From Bolinopsis microptera (Eukaryota > Ctenophora > Tentaculata > Lobata > Bolinopsidae): 64,000 nt of DNA. The translations under genes and the position numbers were made by a program. Within the stretch, counting starts at the first letter, position 1; every line of letters begins with the position of its first letter. Positions 42,316 to 55,650 of the stretch are shown here, in pieces. Under the pieces are notes generated by a model. That model was not told the DNA's origin, searched no databases, and worked only from the letters and a program-made list of their open reading frames with translations. The stretch lies in the NCBI RefSeq assembly GCF_026151205.1, contig NC_087076.1, forward strand, positions 16,525,919 through 16,589,918, written 5' to 3'.

Positions 42316-45300
42316 ATGAACAATGAACATCCGAATTATTTGCGGACTCAATTTCTCAGTGTTGAAACAAGACATGCTAAGGACAACGCTGAGGTTGTAA
42401 TAATTGGAGGAGGATGTGTTGGTACTAGTTTGGCGTATCATCTCGCAAAGTTTGGAGTGAAAAATGTGGTGCTTCTTGAGAAAACTGAACTCACTGCTGG
42501 ATCAACATATAGTGCAGTAAGTATCGTCATCTGTATGAGATTTTGTTGAAACATTCGAGATTTTTGATTTTTTTCTTCAACTATTATTTCGAAGTAATTT
42601 CGGACAAAATCTTGTAGGCTGGTCTGACAACATACTATAATCATGGTATCAACATGCGGAACCTACATTACGAGTCACTTAAGCTTTTCGAAACAATTGA
42701 AGCAGAAACTGATCAGGTAAATCATAAACTATAGATGAAAGAATTTCAAATAAGTTTCACCATCTAAAATTTTTTGGATTTTGAAGTTTTGCTTTTTTAC
42801 TCATTAGAGCTGAATTTATCCCTAAAGTTGACGAAAATGTTAATTTCAGGAAATTGGATTTAACGCCACTGGTTCACTCCGTTTGGCCCATACAAAAGAA
42901 CATTTCAACGAGTTCAAGTAAGAATATTTATTATGTAGCAGTTATAGATACTTCTCTTGCAATCAAATGAATTAAAATTTATAACTTGATATTGATTGTT
43001 GAATTCCGACAATTTGGCTGAAATTCTTATATTATAACCTATGCAGTAATCTTTGACACGATTACAAATGCATCTAATCATCAGATACTGATAATGGTAA
43101 TGATTACCTCTGAACCATCTTTCTGTCCAGATACATGATGAGCCGACATACGTGGCACCGAGCCAACGAGCATCTAGTTGACCCCGACACTATAGAACAG
43201 ATGCATCCTTTTCTGAACATGGAGGGAATTAAAGGGGGGTTATACACCCCTGGTGATGGTCATACCGACCCTTATAGTCTTACTATGGTGGGTTCTATAA
43301 TAGTCATACCTTCTAAAACAACACCATCTAAATCAAATTTTTATTACCTTTAAAAAATTCGCCCTAACTGAAAGGTCTTATAACAACCGTTCATGCAGGC
43401 GTATGCTAAAGGAGCCCGAATGTATGGAGCAACATTAGTGCAAGACTGTATAGTCACTGGCACTAAACAGAGGGCTGACGGAACATGGGAGGTAAGGTTT
43501 TGTTGACCTTTGTTAACCACTCCAATTACTCCAAAATTAATTTAGTGAGTGTTGTTGTGTATCACATCTCTGCTATTTTATGTGCTATTAATGACGACAA
43601 TTTGGACAGGTGGATACACCTTCTGGAAAAATAAACACAAAGCAACTGGTGAACGCTGCCGGATTCCACGCCAGAGAAATCGGGCAGATGTCGGGGCTTA
43701 ATCTACCTCTTGCTCCTGTACACCATCAGTACGTATTGGTTTTCAAATTGAGCTAAAATCTATGACATTAAAGACAAAATGTTATAATTGAATTATAATT
43801 GAATTATAATTGATCAATTATAATTGATGAGTGTGATTGGTAGTTCAAAATTGTAGTATTGCATGTTAGCTTCTCATTGTCCTAATATTAGTGACCAATA
43901 ACACTAATTGGTCACTAATTAATCACACAAATTAACACAAATTATAACAATTAATCAACACCTCAGGTACCTGGTTTCTGCAAGTGTTCCCTTATTGGAA
44001 GACTGGCAGAAGAACCAGAACGGTCGTCAGATTCCAACTATTCGGGATCTTAGAGGTTCTTACTACGTGAGACAGGAACGAACAGGTTGCTAGTCATAAC
44101 TATAAGGACAATATTGTAATGTGTGCTGTTTTAACGGGTGATACTCGTAAAATATTTGTTCCAAATATTAGGACCGTCGACGAGTCCAACTCGGCGCGCG
44201 TCCTGGTAGGTTATAAACCTACAAGTGCTGTTGTGACATTGTTTGATAAATTAAGTCCCCAAGAAGCCTGAAGCTAAAAAAATGAGTTGGTTTTGTATTT
44301 TTGGCTGCAGATAATGCCAACCAGAAATATTATAGCTGTGGTTCACTAAAGACGCTTAATTAAATTCTTGTATTTGTGTTTCTACTGTATTCCATCTACA
44401 ACATTGTGACAACGTTAACAAAACCAGGACTATTGATTGGACCGTACGAGGCACCAGATAAGATGAAGATTCAGGAGGACTGGTATGATAACGGCATCCC
44501 TAGAGGTTTCTCTAAAGAAGCATACGAAAGTGATTTGGATCGTATTGATAGGTGCATAGAACATTGTATGGAACTGATGCCAATAATGCAGGAAACTGAA
44601 ATTCAGGTTAGCAGTTAACTTATTTAGGTTAGGATTTTAGATCCAAGAAATAGAAATTTGACCAAAACCCATAATCATGGGTAGAGTGAACCGCTGCCGG
44701 TGTCTCTCTTTTCCAAACAAAAGGAAATGATATTAATTTGAGGAACCGTCCGCAAATGCAAATTGATACCGAGAATAAAATCGGTCGCTCGCTTTTCCCA
44801 TTCAATAAGCTTTATTACAATTCGTAAGCCGATTTTTTTACAGTAGATTTGGTCAACGTCTAGACGCCCTGTAAAATTTCAGATCTCTAACTCATTTTTA
44901 ACATGGTTTTTAAGGCACCTGAATATGGCGATTTTGGGTTTTTTACCTAATTTCGTATAACATGCTGGCCCGTATTTTGCGCAAATTTCTTAAAAACCTC
45001 CACATAACTATTTCTTATTCCTGTCATCTTTAACATTGAATTAGAATGTTTTGAACTTAAATATACCTGCTGAACTACTTTCGATGAGTCTTAATGCCTG
45101 AAAAACAATAAAGGGGATATAATAGTATAGGGGGTAAATAGTATTGTGAATATAATGGCAACGGTAATGCTTGCCAGCATTGTGATAGACTGTTGTAAAT
45201 AAAACCCTCATTTAATTTCGCTTTTAAGAAATTAAATCTTCCGGTAATATTATACCCAGAATAATTGCTATCGCTAACTTAAGTTCAGAGAAACCTGGAA

Positions 45301-48300
45301 TTTCTAGAAATACTTCCGCAGAACGCGATAGCAGGACCGATTACATACTCTCCCGACATGTTACCGATGATGGGACCAACTCACCACCTAACTAATTACT
45401 GGCTAACAGTCGGATTTGGCTGCTTCGGTATTGTGCATTCTGGAGGTGCTGGAAAATACCTTGCTAGGTCAGTTTTCTCGCTAAATTCCTTGCTACATTA
45501 CCTGCTTTTGGGCAGTTAGGATAGCTTAGCATGTAATTGAATCTCATAATGCAAAATAAAACTGGTAAACATAATATGAATATCTTATGGTACGGCACAA
45601 GCACGTGGTAGTCGAGTGACGTAGTCACGAGACATGCCCCCGTGACACAGCACTCTGCTGCAATGGCCATTCACAAGCGTCTCAGAGTAAAACCGGTTTT
45701 TCTGAATATCTATGTGAGATTAGATTCACAATTCACATCCTTATAGTTCTAGAGAACAGCACGGGTCAAGCATGAAGTATCATTTTAAATGTTTTAAATT
45801 AGAGTAGATCGGAAAGGAACTACTTTCATAAATTTGAACAGGAAATTATCACCAACAATAATTTGAAAATATATTCAAGTTTTATTTATCAAAACTACCT
45901 GGTAAAGCGGATTTAAATAAAGCGCTTTTTTCACTCCTAATAATTAAGGCGACTAATCATTTCTTAAGAACAAGCACCATCGACACACTGTTTTATGCAG
46001 GTGTAACGGAAACTGACATTATTAAGAGGACCAGACACAGGAAGATGTGGACTCACCTATCGGATGGAACCCTGAATAAGTCTCAGTTAGACTTTATTCT
46101 AGTGAGGAAGAAGTGGAGGAACAGTGTCAAAAATACTGAAGTCTACAGCTTCTTTAGTACACTGGGTACTGATCATAGACTTGTTTTGTCTAAGATCAAG
46201 CTATCTCTTCGACGAGCAAAAAAGCAACCCAAGAAAACCTGGTATAATTGGGGAGAACTTAAATCGGATGAAGACCTACAGAAGAGATATGCAGTAGAAG
46301 TCAAGAATCGGTACTCTGCTTTATGCGAGCAAACCGATGAAAGTGAGGTTACGGAACTGTATGGGCATTTTGTTGATGCGATTGCTGATACCAACAAAGC
46401 CATACTGCCTAAGAGAGAAAAGAAGAGACGTGACGATTTCGCGGGTGATCAGCGAGTTCAAAGCGTGCGTACAGCCTTGCAGCAAGCAGAGACTGTCTAT
46501 CACCGAGATCCTAGTGAAGACAGTCGACTGTCTGTTAAGCTACTAAAAACTGAACTGGATCAGGTGTACCAGGACATCTTTGAAGAAGATCTAGTTGCCA
46601 AGGTTAGAAGGGTCGAAATGGCTGCAGACAGATGCAAAAACAAAGAAAGTTGGAATGTCATAAATGAGATAACTGGCAGGAAGGCCAAGGGGGCAACTCA
46701 AATAAGGGGCAACGGAGCCGAAGAAAGGAAGAAAAATTGGCTTGGACATTTCACGAATCTGTTAGGGAGTATACCGGATGTGGAAAACGAGCATCCTAGG
46801 ATCGAGAATCAATTTGAAGGACTCAACATCAGTACAGAACCTTTTACTGTGGATGAGCTTAAAGCTGCTAAACACAGGATAAAAGAAGGTAAAGCACCAG
46901 GTGATGACGGCATACCACCTGAAGTCCTCAAAAGATGCGACCTGGATGACATCGTGCTGTCCTTCTGCAACAAAGCCCTGACAGATGGTATTGCGCCAGA
47001 TCAGTGGAGGATAAGTAACATCATCCCGGTTCCCAAAAAGGGAGACCTGACCAACCCTGGAAACTGGAGGGGGATATCTTTGACTTCTCTCGTAGCTAAG
47101 ACTCTTAATAGAATGGTGCTTAATAGGATCCAGCCGGCTATAGAGGGGGTACTTAGGGACACTCAGAATGGTTTTCGGGAAGGACGGTCCACTACTAGTC
47201 ACATCTTGGCACTCAGAAGGATTCTAGAGGGGGCTAGACAGAGAAATTTACCGGTAGCTATGGTGTTTGTTAATTTTAAGAAGGCCTTTGATTCACTTCA
47301 CCGGGGAATTTTGATGCAAATACTAAAGGCCTATGGAATACCGGACAGTATTGTAGATATCATTAATCTTCTCTATGTCAACACGAAGGGCAAACTTATA
47401 ACACCAGATGGGGATACCGAGCTATTTGATATCCTGGCAGGAGTTCTTCAAGGGGATACATTAGCACCATACTTGTTCATTGTAGCCCTTGACTATTGCA
47501 TGAGACAAGCCTTAAGCAAGCATCCTGAAATAGGATTTACCATTAAGCCTTATCGGAGTAGGAGAGTCAAGGCGGAGAAGATAACAGACACTGGTTTTGC
47601 AGATGACATTGCTCTGATAGCAGATACTGTAAAGGAGGCAGAGATGCTGATGCTAGAGGTAGAAAGAGTTGCTGCTACAGTGGGACTTAAAATGAACGAA
47701 GGGAAAACCAAATTCATTACTCAGAACATCGAGAACCCTGATACCATCAAGTCCCTGGGTAACAACACAATAGAGCACGTGGAAGACTTTACCTATCTTG
47801 GTTCTAGAATCAGAGACAGTGAGAGTGATATCAGGGTTAGGAAAGGAAGAGCATGGGGAGCATGCCACACTCTCAAAAAACTTTGGAAATCTAACCTTAG
47901 AAAGTCTATCAAGACCAGAGTGTTCACAGCACTAGTCGAGTCGGTACTGAACAAACTGATCCTCTGGAAGCCGAGTCATGGGCATACTAACAGGGGGCGA
48001 CCTTACCTAACACTACTAGATAACCTAAATCAGTAGATGAGATAGCTAGACTGATGGAGGACAGAAAGCTGTGGAGAACTGTTGTCAATGGATCTCGGGA
48101 ATACTACCCGCCTTAAGTCAGTCAAGTCAGTCAGACACAGGAGCGTAGTCACGAGACGTAATGGATGAGACATCAAAATAAATGAAAATTCCTGGCACAA
48201 AAAGATCGAATAGGACCGGGTCCTTGCACGCTAATCCTCTCAATCTCACCTCAAAACTCAATTAAAAGATCTGCCAAAAAATGCGTTACTCAATAAGTTG

Positions 48301-51300
48301 TTTGGAGTATACAAACAACTTATTGAGTAACTAAAAACCGGTTTTACACGTGCCCACAAGTAAGCATCCAATGAAATAGAGGAAATCTTTCACGTGACAC
48401 GCAAGAATGATCATGCTATAGGCCACGTGGATCGTCTCTGATTGGTCAGCGTTACGGAAGAAAATAGAAAAACGTGTTTTTTTAATTGTTAATTAAGTCC
48501 AAATTTGTTTTTTTGTCGCAAATTGTAGCCTTATCTATCTTGATTTTTTTATTAAATACTTTTCAAATTTTACAGAGTACAGCAATAGATGAATATAAAA
48601 TAGAATCGTTCAAAATATCGCCCCCATCTGTAAAATATGATGGGCACCCAAACACGGTAAACACATACTGAACTATGTCCGCAGTAACTTGGACCCATTA
48701 CATCGAATTAATCTAAATCCAAAAATTTATGAAAAACTATTTAAGAACAAACAAATCCATGGTGAATAACTGTGGATATAGAGTCAAAATTGGTATTTCA
48801 ATACGTCAAATTCCAGATACATTAGATAATAGATAATAGATAGATGTGCCGTACCATAAGTAAGTTATGGAACAATTGTCGGAACTCGTGCCTTCGGCAC
48901 TCGTTGCTCCAGCAGTTCCATAACCTACCTTATAGCTCACTCCTTGCAAATTGTCTATCAGATGGATGATAAACGGAGAACCTGACTACGACCTGATAGA
49001 ATGTGATCCAGATAGATTTTCTGACTGGACGGACAGGAAGTTTCTAATGGAGAAGGCTCGAGAGTCCTACGGAATGAACACCTCACCTGCGTATCCTAAA
49101 GAGGAGAGGTGGGCAGGACGACCTACAGAGAGGGTGAGCGGAGCTTACCAGGAAATTAAAGAAAGAGGAGCTGGTAGGTGCAGAGTTCCTCACTTCTTTT
49201 TTAGGTAGGTTCAGTCTTTTTAGTCTTTTGTTCACTTTAACATTTAAAACAAGCGACACATAATGCTAGATTACCTTTTAACTACAGCGTTTGGGTTCAA
49301 TGCTGGGTGGGAACAGGCGCGCTTCTTTGCAACTCAAGGGGAACTCAAGACCACACCAGCCTGTTACACGAGGAAACATTGGCATGATGCCGTAGGCAGA
49401 GAAGTTGATCTCCTTCTCAACGGAGTTGGTGTAGCTGATCTCACTTATTTCGGGAAGTTCATTTTGGAAGGTCCAGGTGCAACTAAGTTCCTCTCCTCGA
49501 TGGTTGCTAATACTCTACCCAAGGTCTGTAAATGGTACAAAACAAATGCTAATGTTCGTGTAAACTGTGCCAAATGTTCACAACTCAAAACCCACTAATA
49601 TTCAGCCACCGTCAATATTGAATTCAACGTTCATTCTCTATCAAACATCTGATGATACGAATATTTACAGGAACAACAAGTTAACCTGTCTCACATGCTT
49701 ACTCCTAACGGTAAAGTTTACGCTGAACTAACAATATCTAGACTTGGAAAAGAGCGGTATTATCTAGTGACAAGTGCTGGCAGTGAATTACATGATCTCA
49801 GGTAGTTATACTACTAAAAACAATATCACCCCAATAACTTATAGGGGTGATATTGTTTTTGGGCAATCTGGTTTAGCCGTATTTTCAAGACCAATTTAGG
49901 AAGTGCGCTAAATTCGTTTTTTTCACTCACTATTATGTCTACTTTCACACGCGTCTAATACTTCAATCAATGAGTGTTGATCCAAATGACCAGTCTAAAC
50001 AGAATAAGTAAACAAAAATTCATGTGACAGGTGGCTGAAGCATCATATGCCTGAGAATGCAGAGTTTACACTGCAGAACGTGACCGATCAAATGGGAGTT
50101 CTAGCAGTAACTGGGAAATATTCCCGTGACGTCATGACCAAGCTTACTGACAGTGCTATGTCTCATGAAGATTTCCCGTTTTTGGAATGTCGTGAAATGA
50201 GTTTGGCCGGATATGATGTTCAGGCAACAAGGATTTCGTACACTGGTAAATTATAATGACTAGCAGGAACCCCGTCTAACCCTAAACAAAGTGACCCAAC
50301 AATATTTAGTTCAGGATAAGTTAGAACTCAAGGAATGATTCCTCGTAAAATGTACATTTAATTAATGCATACTTTAGATTCTAATATTTTTGTAAACTCC
50401 AGGTGAGTTAGGATGGGAAATTCATCATGATCGAAACGACACAGGCGCCCTTTACAAGAGAATTCTAGAAGCAGGAGCTGAATTTGAGATCGGAGATTAT
50501 GGTTGGTTTGCAACAAACTCCTTAAGACTTGAAAAAGGATTGAGGCACTGGGGAGACGAGGTGACTTTTGCAAATTAAATCTTTCTCGGTTTTAATGGTC
50601 ACATACACATCGGATTAAATCGGAATAAGGACAATAAGATTGTTCAATTTCAGGAACATTTGAAAAACTGCCAACATTTAAAATGTATTCTTCAATTTCA
50701 GATGAATCTGGATAAGAACCCCTTCGAAGCCGGTTTAGGGTCCTTCATAAAAACAAACAAAAAAACACCTTTCATCGGTCAAGAGGCTTGTAAGGAAATG
50801 CTAGGTAACGAGTTGAAGAGCAAATTAGTGATGTTGACTGTTGATACTCATGGTTATTTGGATCCGGAGGGTAACGAGACTATTTGGTTTGACAACCAGG
50901 TATGCAAGAATTTAAACCTGTTGCATAGTTGCTTAACATATTGCATCATAATTGATGAACAAATATTTTTCCCAGTTTTCTTCTCAGGGTCAATTTGTTA
51001 ATAAAATGAAATAGTAGTCGACCCTGTTATTTAGTTAACTAATTAGTTAACTAATTAGTTAACTAATTGCCAATTGGTCAACTAATAGTGAAATAATACA
51101 GGTGGTTGGTAACACTACATCTGGAGCCTGGAGTTACAGCGCCAATACAAGTATTTGCATGGCATACCTCCCAACCAGTCTTACTGAACTAGGTTCCAAT
51201 GTGTACGTTGAACTCCTAGGCAAGAGGTAAGACTTAGGTAAACGGGTTAGATAGATCTCAGTGTATTGTGAAATGTTCATGATGAGGAGCAACCTGTAAG

Positions 51301-51522
51301 GAAATGACCGGTTTGGTTCTACACTCTGTGATACGTTGTCATGGAAAATCTGCACCTGTATATCCAGTATTTTAACTTAACAACTCATCCAACCAGTACA
51401 GGCTAGTTACTATTAAGTATTATTTCAGATACAAAGCCACTGTAGTCAACGACCCGATGTACGAGACAGAGGCAGTTAGATCAAGAAATGATCTCAAAGA
51501 AGACCGAGCTGATTTCAGTTAG
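42316..51522 (+). CDS. DMGDH: Dimethylglycine dehydrogenase, complete 17-exon gene
   Basis: Exons 42316-42516, 42618-42716, 42850-42917, 43131-43287, 43399-43491, 43610-43728, 43967-44085, 44428-44606, 45289-45467, 48962-49173, 49288-49523, 49671-49801, 50031-50245, 50403-50560, 50702-50899, 51102-51226 and 51429-51522 join in phase to 860 residues, close to the vertebrate enzyme. An upstream in-frame TGA fixes the ATG. The FAD-binding motif IIGGGCVG is at residues 29-36; [13 protein letters not shown] and [15 protein letters not shown] follow in the oxidoreductase half. The C-terminal half is the folate-binding aminomethyltransferase-like domain ([48 protein letters not shown]). The family enzyme demethylates dimethylglycine to sarcosine in mitochondria, passing the methyl to tetrahydrofolate. 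The covalent-FAD motif WHAAG reads YSAAG here (residue 66 is Ser). The presequence is short. SARDH is less likely. Confidence 0.95.
45960..48120 (+). mobile_element. RTE-like LINE in a DMGDH intron
   Basis: It occupies the intron between DMGDH exons 9 and 10, in the same orientation as the gene. The left end is cut within the endonuclease. The right end is near 48117, after YYPP and a stop. Boundaries are approximate and I found no sure target duplication. Confidence 0.8.
46045..48036 (+). pseudogene. RTE-like endonuclease-RT remnant
   Basis: 663 codons. The N-terminus has only the end of the AP endonuclease ([20 protein letters not shown]). The RT has [55 protein letters not shown] and the catalytic GFADDIAL. 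After [10 protein letters not shown] the sequence jumps directly to [12 protein letters not shown], which is normally about 80 residues further on, so an internal deletion has removed the segment between them. The frame then stops at 48036, while another frame continues [19 protein letters not shown] to about 48117. Truncation, deletion and frameshift together make it inactive. Confidence 0.88.
48285..48331. repeat. Perfect 20-bp-arm hairpin in a DMGDH intron
   Basis: GTTACTCAATAAGTTGTTTG (48285-48304), a 7-base loop and the exact complement (48312-48331). Confidence 0.9.
49816..49860. repeat. 17-bp-arm hairpin in a DMGDH intron
   Basis: AAAAACAATATCACCCC (49816-49832) pairs exactly with 49844-49860 across an 11-base loop, 15 bp after an exon end. 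Confidence 0.9.
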
Positions 51523-53259
51523 TGACTCAGAGATATACACAGAAAACTTGTGTCAGGATCTGCAGATGCATATCCTAAATCTAAGTTTTAAATATTTTGA
51601 CCATCGCCATTAAAGAACGAAATCTGGACCCAAATCATTTTAATTATTGACAGGGAGTTTATACATTTTTAAGGTTGTTGAACAATACATATTATTAAAA
51701 TTATACTGTTTTTTAACGATTCGAAAAAGAAATCGCACCGTATTTAACATTTAAACAATTAACCAAAATTCTCGTAACCATTTATCAGTGTCTAATTTCT
51801 CCGACAGTATATCGTCCATATCAAATCTCTGAACGTGTACGTGTATCTAAAAAGATAAAAGCGTGAAGCGTAAGCTAGTGAACTTATTTTTTCTCTTGTA
51901 TCTATATTATAAACTTGACGAAATCTCCCTGGAAACGGTGACCATAAAAATGACCCTCTGGCATGACCAATTTCAGCTTGCAAATAGAGTTGAAAACTGG
52001 TGATTTTTAGCGAGGTTGCAGAAAAAAGAAAAGGAATAGAACACAGCATTTTTAGAATTTTGATTTAGGCTTTAGATTTTTATAATTAGCGTCGAAAGAG
52101 AGGAATAATTAGCGACAGAATAATGGCGTTATTTTAGCAAAAGTTAAGTGCGTCGTTGCGTAGCAACAGCAAGAGATTTTACGGGGACCTCAGGCTATTA
52201 TGTTCATAAATAGAGATTCGGCGGAATGACAGGCTGAGCGCGGCCCAGTAACAAGAGATTGTACGTACATGAGCTTTGAGCAAGCATAGATTAACAACTC
52301 GCGTTTACGTCATAATAATATCGGCATTTGTTCACATACAACCGCACTCCTGGTAGTATTCAAACGACAGGGAGGATCTCAACAGCTGGTGGACGTGACA
52401 CGGATGGGTACATCTACTCCAGAAAGAAGCCTGAAGATACAGCAATCTACTCAGACTCTGCTTGGCGATGCCGGAAGAACAACCCTCCTACCAAGTGTTC
52501 CTGTCATGCCTACCTCATCCTGTCAAATAACTCCGTATCCCTTGGCTCCAGACCTCACAACTTATTGGTGCCCTGCGCCCATTATTGATTATGGAATCCG
52601 TCTAATAAGTTAAGTATTAAATATACAAGAACTGGAAGGAGTTTAACGGACATTCACATCTCGAATAGTAGAAACTCAACACCTTGTTTACTGGGGGAGA
52701 TTGGAAAAACTTTCGCACTCATGTTCATGATTTTAATTCTACAGTTAAATTTGCCGTTAAACTATACAGCTTATACTGTTTACTTCATGATTGGGTCGTA
52801 ATTCAAAATTAAAAGCTAATTTGACAAGAAGTGGGGCCATCGGTGAGGCTCATCTTTTGCCATGCTGTCTTGCGACTGAACAGCATGGCAAAAGGCATAT
52901 GATCTTTATATGAAAGATTCTTGTGTTTAGCTTGTACTAGTAGCCCTAATTTGTAATTGGGTACTTCTTCATCATTCATGCGTTATGATCCCAGCAAACC
53001 TTATAACTTGTTGGCCTTGTTACTAGATCATAGGAGGTATAATTTAAACAGACGGTTGAGCTTGCGCGCGACATTAAGTGATTTGCACGCGTGGCACATT
53101 CCAATTTTCAAGCAGCCAGGCACGTGACAGTGACACAATTAGGCAATTAGACGACAAAAATCTGCACAGTTAAAGTTGTAAACTTTTGATCGCCCCAAAA
53201 TAAGACTTTTCTGGAGATTTTGAAATAACTCAAACATAAAAATTTACAATGTCTCAATA
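51523..53259. other. DMGDH 3' flank and intergenic
   Basis: No further gene supported. Open stretches near 52330-52610 have no recognisable domain. A hairpin with 14-bp arms (TTTTGCCATGCTGT, 52855-52868 and 52880-52893) is present. Confidence 0.5.
52180..52252 (+). mobile_element. MITE family A, clean 73-bp copy
   Basis: TTACGGGGACC...CGGCCCAGTAA flanked by the exact 9-bp duplication CAAGAGATT (52171-52179 and 52253-52261). This copy best defines the element ends. Confidence 0.92.
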
Positions 53260-54106
53260 GTAGAGGCTCTTACGGGCAAAAAGACGTGTTTTCTGCTACG
53301 AGTTTAGAGACCTAACCGCTAATTGGACACAATAGTATGATGTCTAAGGATCGATAATATGTTAAGAAGTATAAATTTGGCCTTATTAGTCACGTGCTAT
53401 ACCAATGCGCGTTTTAAACTTTGACAGTCTATTACTCTAAGGCAAATAGAGTAATTATATTCATATTTTGTCAGCAATAAGATCACATTATTTTCTATTT
53501 AGTGTGAAAATATGAGCTAGAACGGACATAATCTCGCTGAGTTATAGCTGTTTGAAATTTATGATGAACGCGCGGGTGCCAATTGATAACAACTAAATGC
53601 TTTTGCGCGTAGTGCGCGTCGAAAATTTGGCAAAAACGCTTGCGGAGTGAAAATATTCAAACTTCGATAAAGTATATGATGTGGGTACTTCTCGGAAAGG
53701 AAAAATTTAGGCAAACACGATGTGACTATTTTTGGGTTGATTTAATACAACTGCAAAAAATTATTCAAACTTAAAGCAAAAAAGTCAAAATTTTTACCAC
53801 TTTTTTGGATTTTTACCTCAGAACAAATAGAGGGATTTGTTTTATTTTTATACAATCTTGTGCGGCTGTCTTTTAGCTATCTTTATGCAAGTTTTGCCGA
53901 CATGCCAACAAAATTAACTTGCTCAAAATATCAAAAAACATGGTTTTTTGGCCCAAAAATCGGTTTTTTTGCGATTTTACCCCAGAACAATCAGTCCAAT
54001 CATCTTGAAACCACTTTCAATCGATTCTACGGTCAAAAATACGTGTAGTAAGGTGTATCTGGGGTCCCTAACGTATCGAGCAGACAATGCCCGTAAGAGC
54101 CTCTAC
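53260..54106. mobile_element. TA-flanked inverted-repeat element, 847 bp
   Basis: Ends are GTAGAGGCTCTTACGGGCA and its complement, with TA on both outer sides (53258-53259 and 54107-54108), as in Tc1/mariner elements. The interior is AT-rich and non-coding. Confidence 0.8.
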
Positions 54107-54117
54107 TACAAATTTCC

Positions 54118-54363
54118 TTGACGGATGTTACTCGTCTAAATTTCTTCGAAGTAGCGCGCGCCGCTTTCTTCTCGAAATGTTGGCCCGATGGCAAATGCTA
54201 CGAAGTAGCGCGCGCTTGTATCACGTTGCGACCCCCACGGTCGTTTCACTATGGTGGGGTTTATCGTCCTGACGATACAGGGGGAGCCGCGCACTTCGTG
54301 CGCGGCGGGTCATACAACGTATGACAAGCGCGCGCCGCGGGCCAAATCATTAACAATGGTCAA
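54118..54363 (+). mobile_element. MITE family B, copy 4, carrying element C
   Basis: TTGAC...GTCAA ends 11 bp after the preceding element. Flanks AAATTTCC (54110-54117) and AAATTCCC (54364-54371) differ at one base. Split by a family C insertion. Confidence 0.82.
54216..54327 (+). mobile_element. MITE family C inside family B copy 4
   Basis: TTGTATCACGTTGCGACC...CATACAACGTATGACAA, about 112 bp. GCGCGCGC on both sides could be an 8-bp duplication, but it lies in a low-complexity CG run. Confidence 0.75.
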
Positions 54364-55650
54364 AAATTCCCCCCTGGGGCCGGGGGAAATGTTACAAACA
54401 ACAAATCGACCATTTTGCAAATAACCGGAAGTCTCTAGCTCTTTTACTTTCGAAGTTGGCCCCTGCCAGTATATATATATATATATATATAGTAAGGTTT
54501 CTTGGGTAGGTGAAGTATTTTGGCTATATTAATTGTTAGTATAATTTGGGGGACGTCGCCGCTTTGACGCGCAGCGCAAACTTTCATTCTTACTTCGCAT
54601 CGACTATCATTCTGACTAGATCATTGCTTTGTTAATTTGCAAAGCAACGATCTGGAAGGGTTGACGTTATCAATCAACTATGTAATATAAATACAATTGT
54701 GAAGAGACAACTTTTATTAATCATCATGTATTGTGTAAATTGTAAATATTACTTAAATATTACTATTGAGATGCATGAATTTGACAATATTGATGTACGA
54801 ATTTAGAGTTGTTCAAATTTACATCATACATGAACATCATGATCAAACATTGTTTACCTAAATGGACGATGTTTACTGTACTTTGTATAAAAGCATTTTT
54901 ACCTGGTACGCCAATCTCTGTGCCATGTACGCGCGGCGCTCTTTTCAACCTTCATTGTTCATGCGTATTAAAAAAGCGAGCAATAAACTAAAAAGCTAGG
55001 TAAAAAGCATTAATTTGGGGAGGTCGCCACTTCGACGCGCCCGTGAACAGTTGACAGTGAATTATCATTGCATCAATGAAACAAGACACATGTTTGGATG
55101 ATGATTAATAACTCTACATGATACACATCCCTAACAAAAGTATGTAGTGAAACCTTATTAACCCTAACGAGAGATTAGATAAACTGCCTTATACGGTCAT
55201 ATCACGTGATCGAGACAGTTTTTCACCAATACAGGGGAGCATTTTAACCCTATGTCCTGTAGGGTGACTCGGAATCAGCGTCCGAAAATACATCGATTCT
55301 AGTCGGTTTCAACTGTCGGGCCCTTATACTTATAGACAAATCTCGAAGATCGGGTGTAATTGACATACGTTGCATGCCACTTTTCGCGCGCGAAGCATGT
55401 ATCAAGGGTGTAAAGTGATTATATTAAGCACGCTCGGCCATTTTTCAATGAAACAAGAAATTTAATTTTAGTACAATGGAAATATAACCAATAATGCTCA
55501 TTTGGTGTATGACTTTTTGTTTGCTAATTAATTGGGTTGTGAAAGGACATGCTAGGCAACTAACAAAGCAAGGATCGAATGTGTGGGTCTGAAAGCTTTT
55601 GCATACACCGAAAATGCTATAGACCAGAGCTTGCTTTACTTTGAAATCGT

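Noticed and set aside
36124-51522. Functional cluster for methylated-amine metabolism (HNMT-like plus DMGDH)
   Set aside because: The genes are separated by about 5 kb of repeats, clusters of this kind are rare in animals, and the methyltransferase may be broken.
52328-52613. Small gene with two overlapping frames of 74 and 86 residues
   Set aside because: No recognisable domain, no splice context, and the frames overlap each other.
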